A stretch of 64,000 nucleotides of DNA from Acidobacteria bacterium SCN 69-37 (GTDB lineage Bacteria > Acidobacteriota > Vicinamibacteria > Vicinamibacterales > SCN-69-37). This document shows, in pieces, positions 27,712 to 34,830 of the stretch. A model generated the notes under the pieces. The model was not told the DNA's origin. It did not search any database and was given only the letters and a program-made list of their open reading frames with translations. The stretch's first letter is position 1, and each line of letters begins with the position of its first letter. Location: NCBI GenBank assembly GCA_001724025.1, contig MEDJ01000021.1, positions 1 to 64,000 of the forward strand, read 5' to 3'. The position numbers and the translations under genes were made by a program.

Positions 27712-28149
27712 ATGATGCGGATGGGAACGCGCCGGCTCGCGCCGGTCTGGGTGGGTGTGGCGATCGGGATCCTGATGGTCGCGGCGCCCATCGCGCGTGC
27801 TGGAGACAGGCAGGACGACGCCGCGGGCGGTGCCGGCGTGATGGACGAACTGTTCGACGAGGGATCGGTCGTGTTCGGGACGCACTGTGTGGCGTGCCAC
27901 GACTCGGCGGGCGGCGATGGCCAGGCGCCGGCCCTGTCGGGGCATCCGTCGATGGGGGCGAAGGATCACATCGTCCGCCAGGTGCTGCGGGGGAACCTCG
28001 AGAAGGGGATGCCGGCATTCGCCAGCCAGTTGAGCGACAGGCAGGTGGCCGCGGTTGCGACCTACATCCGCAACGCCTGGGAGAACGGCTACGGCGTGGT
28101 GCTCGAAGCCGACGCGAAGCGGATCCGCGCCGAGGTCAAGGCCGAGTAG
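27712..28149 (+). CDS. c-type cytochrome (single CXXCH)
   Basis: Signal peptide then GSVVFGTHCVACHDSAGGDGQAPALSGHPS..GNLEKGMPAFASQLSDRQVAAVATYIRNAW. Confidence 0.88.
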   Translation: MMRMGTRRLAPVWVGVAIGILMVAAPIARAGDRQDDAAGGAGVMDELFDEGSVVFGTHCVACHDSAGGDGQAPALSGHPSMGAKDHIVRQVLRGNLEKGMPAFASQLSDRQVAAVATYIRNAWENGYGVVLEADAKRIRAEVKAE

Positions 28150-29011
28150 CGCGGTCTTCGAGCACGGACCGACACGCCGCCAGCACGCGTTCGGCATCGT
28201 CCGGCCACGCGTCGGTCGATGCGGCGATCTCGAGGGACAGCGGGAGCGCGTCCGCGCGCGCGCGCATCGCGTGCAGCAGGCGCCGCGTCGCGTCGGTGAC
28301 CACGTCGCCGGCTGCGTGGGCGTTGCGCAGCAGGACGTACGCGAGGCGTCCGTCGTGGGCTTCGAGCGCCGCGGACCACCAGTCGGGACCGTCCGGGGCC
28401 TGGGCGTCGACCGCGAGGATCAGATCGACGAGCGGATCGGCCTGCAGCAGGTCGTGATGGTCGCGCGCGCTCGTCGAGGCGTCGATCGCCAGACCGAGGC
28501 GGAGCCCGTGGCGCTGCGCGCCGGGGGCGATTCGCCGCGGCGCCGCCGGTGACGCGGTCGTGGCGAGACGCCGCGCCCCGCACGCGGCGGCGACGCGCGC
28601 GGCATAGTCGAGCTCCGCGTCGGACCAGGCCACGAGATCGGGCGCCGTGATCGCGTCGATGGCCACGCCGCGGGTCGTGCGGAGCGAGGTCAGCGCGGCG
28701 AGTGAGGCCCCTGTGCGCCAGTGGCGCCTGCGCGCGTCGAACGTCTCGCGCGCCAGCGTGTACGCGTCCTGCAGGACTTCTTCTTCCAGCTCGAGCAGGC
28801 CGAAGGCCAGGCCGTCGATCGTGGGCGGATCGAGCGGGACCGCGGGCTCCGGGGCGCCCAGCTCACGTTCGACGAGCCGGATGTCGACGGCCACGGACGC
28901 GACCCGCAGCGCGCGCGCCTCGTCGAGCAACGCCCGAAGCGGGCGCCCATCGTCGCCAACGGACAGGCTGACGCCGAACGGGACGTCGTCTGCTGGAGCC
29001 ATGATGGCCAT
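28136..29011 (-). CDS. Hypothetical protein, possibly TIM-barrel-like
   Basis: 291 aa ORF overlapping convergent cytochrome gene by 14 bp; no clear motif. Confidence 0.6.
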   Translation of the reverse strand: MAIMAPADDVPFGVSLSVGDDGRPLRALLDEARALRVASVAVDIRLVERELGAPEPAVPLDPPTIDGLAFGLLELEEEVLQDAYTLARETFDARRRHWRTGASLAALTSLRTTRGVAIDAITAPDLVAWSDAELDYAARVAAACGARRLATTASPAAPRRIAPGAQRHGLRLGLAIDASTSARDHHDLLQADPLVDLILAVDAQAPDGPDWWSAALEAHDGRLAYVLLRNAHAAGDVVTDATRRLLHAMRARADALPLSLEIAASTDAWPDDAERVLAACRSVLEDRATRP

Positions 29012-29025
29012 GCTAGCCCAGTCCT

Positions 29026-29104
29026 CCCCGAGGCTGAAGCCTCGGGGCTCCGAAGAGAAGCTGAAGCGTCGGCGCTCCGGAGAAGCTGAAGCCCTGGGGC
29101 TCCG
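29026..29104. repeat. Three tandem units of palindromic repeat (core GAGGCTGAAGCCTCGGGGCTCCG)
   Basis: GCTGAAGC at 29033, 29060 and 29085 (spacing 27 and 25 bp), first unit with perfect CCCCGAGGCT/AGCCTCGGGG pairing. Confidence 0.8.
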
Positions 29105-29110
29105 AAAACG

Positions 29111-29150
29111 CTTCCGGCCTCCTCCCAGCCCGCCGCCTCCCCGCCTCCTG
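29111..29150 (-). repeat. Dispersed G-rich intergenic repeat, copy C
   Basis: Reverse complement contains AGGCGGGGAGGCGGCGGGCTGGGAGGAGGCCGGAAG, identical over 36 nt to copy B. Confidence 0.85.
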
Positions 29151-29175
29151 TCAATCAGGCATAGAATTGCCCGTT

Positions 29176-30324
29176 ATGCCCGAAGAGTCTCTCGACGATC
29201 TGCGGAAGCAGATCGACGACATCGACGATCAGCTGGTCGATCTGCTGGCGCACCGCCAGGCCGTGGTCGGCCATGTGGCCGACTTCAAAGCCCGGACGAA
29301 TGCGCCGCTGCGCGACGTGCTGCGCGAGGCGCGGCAGATCGCGCGTCTGGCCCAGCGTGCCCGTGCGGCCGGACTCGACGAGTTGTACGTCGCGCGCGTG
29401 GTACGCGAGGTGCTCGATCACTCGGTCCGCACGCAGGAAACGCGGATTGGGGCTGCCGAGCGGCCCGCGCGGGCGCGGCCCGTGCAGGTGCTCTTCCAGG
29501 GCACCGACGGCGCCTTCAGCCACATCGCGGGGCGCCGGTTTTTCGGACCGCGCCAGGCGCCGGCCACGTTTCGCGGCGTGCAGACGTTCCGCGCGATGCT
29601 CGAGGAAGTGCGCGCCGGAACGGCCGACTACGCGATGCTGCCGATCGAGAACACGACGTCGGGATCGGTGCACGACGCGTACGACGCGCTCTCGCACACG
29701 GACCTGGCGATCATCGGCGAAGAAGTGCTGCGCATCGAACTGTGCCTGATTGGCATCACGGACGTACCGCTCGACCAGCTCCGTCGCGTGTACTCGCACC
29801 CGCAGGCGCTGTCGCAGAGCACGGCGTTCCTCGCCTCGCTGCCGCACGTCGTGGTCGAGACGTTCGTCGACACGGCGATGAGCGTCGAGCGCATCAAGGC
29901 GGAAGACGACCCCACGCACGCCGCCATTGCCAGTGCCGAGGCCGCGGCCCTGCACGGCCTGCACGTGCTGCGGCGCGACATCGCGAATCACCGCGAGAAC
30001 TACACCCGGTTCCTCGTCATCGCCCGCGAGCCGGAGCCGTGGGATCGGCGCGTGCCGTGCAAGACGTCCGTGATGTTCGTGACGTCGCACGAGCGTGGTG
30101 CGCTCCTGGCCGTGCTCGACGTCGTCGCGGGGCACGGGCTGAACCTGACGAAGCTCGAATCGCGCCCGCGCCCGGGGCGGCCGTTCGAGTACCTCTTCTA
30201 CGTCGACTTCGAGGGCAACGTCGCCGAGCCGAACGTGCAGCAGGCGCTCGACGAGATTGCCGGCCTGACGAGGTCGCTGAAGATCTTCGGGTCCTATCCG
30301 GCCAGGACGGTCCGGGCGGAATGA
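29176..30324 (+). CDS. pheA: Bifunctional chorismate mutase / prephenate dehydratase (P-protein)
   Basis: N-term SLDDLRKQIDDIDDQLVDLLAHRQAVVGHVADFK; PDT VLFQGTDGAFSHIAGRRFFG..DYAMLPIENTTSGSVHDAYDAL; ACT domain NLTKLESRPRPGRPFEYLFYVDFEGN. Confidence 0.95.
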   Translation: MPEESLDDLRKQIDDIDDQLVDLLAHRQAVVGHVADFKARTNAPLRDVLREARQIARLAQRARAAGLDELYVARVVREVLDHSVRTQETRIGAAERPARARPVQVLFQGTDGAFSHIAGRRFFGPRQAPATFRGVQTFRAMLEEVRAGTADYAMLPIENTTSGSVHDAYDALSHTDLAIIGEEVLRIELCLIGITDVPLDQLRRVYSHPQALSQSTAFLASLPHVVVETFVDTAMSVERIKAEDDPTHAAIASAEAAALHGLHVLRRDIANHRENYTRFLVIAREPEPWDRRVPCKTSVMFVTSHERGALLAVLDVVAGHGLNLTKLESRPRPGRPFEYLFYVDFEGNVAEPNVQQALDEIAGLTRSLKIFGSYPARTVRAE

Positions 30325-31355
30325 TGGAACAACGCCTGCTCGGCGACTCGGGTCTCAGCGTCTCCGTGCTCAGTTTCGGCACGATGACCGTTGGCGGTCG
30401 CGATCGCTTCGGCACGATGGGCACCCTCGGCGTGGCCGAGACGTCGCACCTGCTCGATCTCTGCCGGGACGCCGGCGTGACGACGATCGATACGGCGGAC
30501 ATGTATTCGGCGGGCGCGGCCGAGGAGATCCTGGGCGAGGCGTTGAGAGGCCGTCGGCAGCAGTTCGTCCTGGCCACGAAGGCGTTCATCCGCATGGGGC
30601 CGGGCCCGCACGACGTCGGCCTGTCGCGCCGGCACCTGATGGAAGCCTGCGAGGCGAGCCTGCGCCGGCTGCAGACCGACTGCATCGATCTCTATATCTG
30701 CCATCAGCCCGACCAACTCGTCCCTGTCGACGAGACGATGCGGGCGTACGACGATTTGGTGGCGCAGGGCAAGGTCCGCTACGTCGGCTGCTCGAATCAC
30801 TCGGCGTGGCACGTGATGAAGGCCCTCGGCGTGTCCGAGCGTCGCGGGTTCGTCAGGTACGTGTGTCAGCAGGTCAACTACTCGCTCGTCGCGAGGGACG
30901 TCGAGCACGAGATCGTGCCGATGGGACTCGATCAGGGTGTCGGCATCATGGCGTGGAGTCCGCTCCAGGCCGGTCTGCTCACGGGCAAATTCCGCCGCGA
31001 CGCGCGCCCGGCCGTCAGCCGCCTCAACACGCTGGATGCGCCGGGCACCATCGACTACGACCGTCTCTACCGCATCGTCGACGTGCTGGAGGCGATTGCG
31101 CAGGAGCGCGGGGCGACGTCGGCGCAGGTCGCGCTCAACTGGGTCATGAACAAGCCGGGCGTCGACACGGTGATCGTGGGCGCGCGGCACGAAGCGCAGC
31201 TGCGCGACAATCTTGCCGCGGCCAGCTGGCAGCTGACGGCCGAGGAGATGGCGCGGCTCGACGAGGTCAGCGCGCTGCCCGAACCGTATCCGCACTGGCA
31301 TCAGCACAAGTTCGGCATCGAGCGGAATCCACCGACGCCCCGGCTGCGGAGCTGA
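30321..31355 (+). CDS. Aldo/keto reductase
   Basis: MEQRLLGDSGLSVSVLSFGTMTVGG..TIDTADMYSAGAAEEILGEALRG..DCIDLYICHQPD..GKVRYVGCSNHSAWH; ATGA overlap with pheA stop. Confidence 0.93.
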   Translation: MMEQRLLGDSGLSVSVLSFGTMTVGGRDRFGTMGTLGVAETSHLLDLCRDAGVTTIDTADMYSAGAAEEILGEALRGRRQQFVLATKAFIRMGPGPHDVGLSRRHLMEACEASLRRLQTDCIDLYICHQPDQLVPVDETMRAYDDLVAQGKVRYVGCSNHSAWHVMKALGVSERRGFVRYVCQQVNYSLVARDVEHEIVPMGLDQGVGIMAWSPLQAGLLTGKFRRDARPAVSRLNTLDAPGTIDYDRLYRIVDVLEAIAQERGATSAQVALNWVMNKPGVDTVIVGARHEAQLRDNLAAASWQLTAEEMARLDEVSALPEPYPHWHQHKFGIERNPPTPRLRS

Positions 31356-31364
31356 CGTCTGCCC

Positions 31365-32666
31365 GTGACGATGCCGCCTGGTCCGTTGCGTCTGCACCCG
31401 CTGCCCGAGCCGCCCCGCGGCGAGTGGCGCGTGCCGGGCTCGAAGAGCATCACGAATCGCGCCCTGCTGCTTGCGGCCATGGCCGACGGCGAGAGCCGGC
31501 TCGAGGGCGTGCTGCAGAGCGACGACACGCGCCACATGCGCGAGGCGCTCGTGGCGCTCGGCGTCGAGATCGTCGAGGCAGACGAGACGACGTGGATCGT
31601 GCGCGGCGGCCGGGCGCGGCTGCGGCCGGCCTCGGGGGCCCTGTTCGTCGGCAACAGCGGCACCACCGTGCGGTTCCTGGCGGCGCTGGCCGCGCTCGTG
31701 CCGGGCGCCGTGACGCTCGTCGGCGACGAGCACATGGCGAAGCGACCGATTCAGGATCTCGTCGATGCGCTGCGTCAGCTCGGCGTGCGCGTCGATTGCC
31801 CGACAGGTTGCCCGCCGCTGACGGTCCACGGCGGGTCGCTGCCCGGCGGCCGCGTGTCGATGCGCGGCGATCGATCGAGTCAGTACCTCTCGGCCCTGCT
31901 CATGGCTGGCGTCGTCGCCGATGCGCCGATCGAGATTGCGATTGAAGGGACGCTCGTCAGCCGTCCGTACGTCGGCATCACCGAACGGATGGTGACCGAC
32001 TTCGGCGGTCGCGTGGTTTTCGATCAGGGACGGTTCGTGGTGACGCCGGTGCCCGCGCTTCGTCCGCGAACCTACGTTGTCGAACCCGATGCCTCGGCGG
32101 CGAGCTATCCGCTGGCGCTGGCCGCGGCGTCTGGCGGGGATCTGATCGTGCCAGGACTCGGACCGGACGCGATGCAGGGGGACGTGGCGTTTGTGGACGT
32201 GCTGGCGCGTGCCGGGGCCCTGGTTACGGGCGACGCGCGCGGTCTTCGGGTCGAGGGGCACGGCCTGCGCGGCGTCGACGAGGACATGCACCACATCTCG
32301 GATACGGTGATGACGCTGGCCGCCATCGCGCCGCTGGCCGACGGACCGACCACGATCCGCAACGTGGCCAATATCCGCATCAAGGAGACCGATCGGCTCG
32401 CGGCCACGGTTGCCGAGTTGCAGCGCCTGGGCCAGCACGTCACGCACGGCAGCGACTGGTTGCGGATCGAGCCGCGGCCCATCGTGCCGGCGGTCGTGCA
32501 GTGTTACAACGACCATCGGATGGCCATGAGCTTTGCCGTGCTCGGCGCTGTCCGCGCGGGTGTCACGATCGACGATCCCGCGTGCGTCGCCAAGACGTAC
32601 CCCGGCTTCTGGGACGATCTCGGGCGCATCTACGCGTCACAGGGCGCGCCGATGACCCCGGAGTGA
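31365..32666 (+). CDS. aroA: 3-phosphoshikimate 1-carboxyvinyltransferase (EPSP synthase)
   Basis: VPGSKSITNRALLLAAMADGES..VGNSGTTVRFLAALAALVPGAVTLVGDEHMAKRPIQDLVDALRQLG..DRSSQYLSALLM..NIRIKETDRLAATVAELQ..YNDHRMAMSFAVLG. Confidence 0.96.
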   Translation: MTMPPGPLRLHPLPEPPRGEWRVPGSKSITNRALLLAAMADGESRLEGVLQSDDTRHMREALVALGVEIVEADETTWIVRGGRARLRPASGALFVGNSGTTVRFLAALAALVPGAVTLVGDEHMAKRPIQDLVDALRQLGVRVDCPTGCPPLTVHGGSLPGGRVSMRGDRSSQYLSALLMAGVVADAPIEIAIEGTLVSRPYVGITERMVTDFGGRVVFDQGRFVVTPVPALRPRTYVVEPDASAASYPLALAAASGGDLIVPGLGPDAMQGDVAFVDVLARAGALVTGDARGLRVEGHGLRGVDEDMHHISDTVMTLAAIAPLADGPTTIRNVANIRIKETDRLAATVAELQRLGQHVTHGSDWLRIEPRPIVPAVVQCYNDHRMAMSFAVLGAVRAGVTIDDPACVAKTYPGFWDDLGRIYASQGAPMTPE

Positions 32667-32734
32667 CGCTTGTCACGGTGAACCGTGGAGGGATGGAGAG
32701 ATGGAGGCGTCTCTCCTCGGTCCCGGACGGTCGC

Positions 32735-32755
32735 CGCCCGGGCTTCGCCCGGGCG
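32735..32755. terminator. Hairpin CGCCCGGGC-TTC-GCCCGGGCG
   Basis: Perfect 9-bp arms, 3-nt loop, downstream of aroA. Confidence 0.55.
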
Positions 32756-32860
32756 CGCTCGTCGGCGGCTGTCCTCCATGACCTTCGTGTCCTCTATGGT
32801 TGGAGTCCCCGGGAACGCCGGAGCGGCCGGCTGCATCTATCCTTCTGGAGGAGCCCTGCA

Positions 32861-33571
32861 ATGAATCCGGCCACCCATCAGGATCACGGTGCACCAGGTC
32901 ATGCGGGCGCGTCAGACTCGGTTCTGCTGGCGCGCCTGGCCGACGGCGACCATGGCGCGTTCGAGACGTTGATGCGCCGCCACAACCAGCGCCTGTTCCG
33001 CACGGCTCGCGCCATCCTGAGGGATGACGCCGACGCGGAAGACGTCCTGCAGGAGGCGTACATCGACGCATACCGGCACGCTGCCGGATTCCGCGGCGAG
33101 GCCCAGGTGGTGACCTGGCTCACGCGGATTGTCGTCAATGCCGCCCTGATGCGTCTGCGCCGGCAGCGGACGCACCCGGTGCTCGTCCCGTTCACGTCCA
33201 CGACCGCGGAAGAATCCGCCGGAGGCACGACCGCGATGACCGATCACGCCGAGACGGCCGACGGCCGGGTCCTGCGGGCGGAGGTCCGACGCCTGCTCGA
33301 ACGACGCATCGACGAACTGCCCACGACGTTCCGGGCGGTGTTCGTCATGCGTGACGTGGAGGACATGACGAGCCAGGAGGTGGCCGACGCCCTGTCGCTG
33401 CCCGTGGCGACCGTGCGCACGCGGCTGTTCCGGGCCCGTTCGCTGCTGCGCGCGGCACTCGCCCGCGACATGGACGTGGCCTCTGTCGGTGTTTTCGGGT
33501 TCGATGGGGCGCGATGCGATCGCATCGTCGCGTCCGTGATCGCGCGCGTCTCGTCCGAGACAGTCCGCTGA
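32861..33571 (+). CDS. ECF-type RNA polymerase sigma factor
   Basis: DHGAFETLMRRHNQRLFRTARAILRDDADAEDVLQEAYIDAYRHAAGFRGEAQVVTWLTRIVVNAALMRLRR; sigma4 LPTTFRAVFVMRDVEDMTSQEVADALSLPVATVRTRLFRARSLLR. Confidence 0.94.
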   Translation: MNPATHQDHGAPGHAGASDSVLLARLADGDHGAFETLMRRHNQRLFRTARAILRDDADAEDVLQEAYIDAYRHAAGFRGEAQVVTWLTRIVVNAALMRLRRQRTHPVLVPFTSTTAEESAGGTTAMTDHAETADGRVLRAEVRRLLERRIDELPTTFRAVFVMRDVEDMTSQEVADALSLPVATVRTRLFRARSLLRAALARDMDVASVGVFGFDGARCDRIVASVIARVSSETVR

Positions 33572-33695
33572 ACGGCCGCGGCGGCCGCCGGGAACGTTCG
33601 CGCCCCGGCGTGCATCCAATCGAGTAGAAGCAGAGAACACGCACGACGCACTTCCGCGCTGTCGTGCTCTCCCGCCCTCGTTCAGGAGATCGCTG

Positions 33696-34214
33696 ATGAA
33701 GTCCTCGACAGTTGTACTGGCGGGCGCGTTCGCGCTCGTCGCGGCCGTGGCCTGCGCACAAGCGCCTACCGACGCCCAGATCGCGTCCATCGTTGTCACG
33801 GCCAACCAGGTGGATATCGACGCCGGCGTCCTTGCCGCCGATCGCGGCACGCAGGCGGACGTGAAGGCGTTCGGCCAGATGATGGCGACCGATCACGCGG
33901 GCGTCAACAAGGCTGCCGTCGAACTCGTGACGCGCCTGAAGGTCACACCGGAAGACAACGCGACGAGCCGCAGCCTGAAGGAGGGCGGCGACAAGAACCT
34001 CGCGCACCTGCGCACGCTGTCCGGCGCGGCATTCGATCGTGCGTACATCGCGCAGGAAGTGGCCTATCACCAGGCCGTGCTCGATGCGCTGGACAAGACG
34101 CTGGTACCGAACGCGAAGAACGCGGATCTCAAGGCGCTGCTCGTCAAGGTACGGCCGGCGTTCGTGGCGCACCTCGAGCGCGCGCAGCAGATCCAGACGG
34201 CGCTGGGACGATAG
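33696..34214 (+). CDS. DUF4142-type exported ferritin-like protein
   Basis: Signal peptide; TDAQIASIVVTANQVDIDAGVLAADRGTQADVKAFGQMMATDHAGVNKAA..; typical DUF4142 pattern. Confidence 0.85.
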   Translation: MKSSTVVLAGAFALVAAVACAQAPTDAQIASIVVTANQVDIDAGVLAADRGTQADVKAFGQMMATDHAGVNKAAVELVTRLKVTPEDNATSRSLKEGGDKNLAHLRTLSGAAFDRAYIAQEVAYHQAVLDALDKTLVPNAKNADLKALLVKVRPAFVAHLERAQQIQTALGR

Positions 34215-34216
34215 CC

Positions 34217-34540
34217 GTGCGGGCCATCGTCGCGGCGGCGCTGCTCCTGCTGGTGGGGGCGTGCCGCACCGCGCCAGAGCCCGTCGTGCACACGGTGACG
34301 ATCGAGGGGTCCGCATTCTCCCCGGCGGTCGTCACCGCACACGTCGGCGACCGCGTGGTGTGGATCAACAAGGACTTCTTCCCGCACACGGCCACGGGCC
34401 CTGACGGCACCTTCGACTCGGGCCTCCTGTCGCCGGACGCGTCGTGGACGCTCACGATCGAGACGCGCGGGACGATCGACTACATCTGCACGTATCACCC
34501 GACGATGCACGGCACGCTGCAGGTAGAGGACGCACGGTAG
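34217..34540 (+). CDS. Cupredoxin / plastocyanin-like lipoprotein
   Basis: GTG start; lipobox LVGAC; VTIEGSAFSPAVVTAHVGDRVVWINKDFFPHTATGP..IDYICTYHPTMHGTLQV with Cys-His-Met copper ligands. Confidence 0.9.
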   Translation: MRAIVAAALLLLVGACRTAPEPVVHTVTIEGSAFSPAVVTAHVGDRVVWINKDFFPHTATGPDGTFDSGLLSPDASWTLTIETRGTIDYICTYHPTMHGTLQVEDAR

Positions 34541-34606
34541 CGGCGGTCGGCGTCGGGGCCTTCACGTTCGAGTTTCCCGGTCGCCGATCAGCGCCGACGG
34601 ACGTGG

Positions 34607-34825
34607 TCAGGCCGACGTGGTCGCGCGTTGCAGGTCGTCCGGCAGCACGTCGCGCAGCCGGAGCCGCATTTCGAGGCGGATGATGCGAAGCTGCGCGCGT
34701 AGATCGCTATCGCCAACAGGGCCACCGACACGATTGCTGCCCGAACGCTGGTTACTGTCAGCCCGGCGATCGGGTCGTAGAAACTCCACAGGGCATTGAT
34801 GGCCAGTACGCCCAGGCCCCTTGCC
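34607..34825 (-). pseudogene. Frameshifted, truncated remnant of a small membrane protein (DUF6526-like)
   Basis: Minus strand reads GLGVLAINALWSFYDPIAGLTVTSVRAAIVSVALLAIAIYAR in one frame, then LRAQLRIIRLEMRLRLRDVLPDDLQRATTSA* in the adjacent frame; no upstream start. Confidence 0.5.
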
Positions 34826-34830
34826 TCCCG

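Noticed and set aside
29026-29104. Short tandem repeats considered as a CRISPR array
   Set aside because: Units are adjacent with no unique spacers, only three degenerate copies, and no cas genes in the window.
28647-30320. 5' extension of the aldo/keto reductase ORF over pheA (ORF 28647..31355)
   Set aside because: Recognisable AKR starts at ATG 30321; the upstream part is an out-of-frame reading of pheA and repeats.
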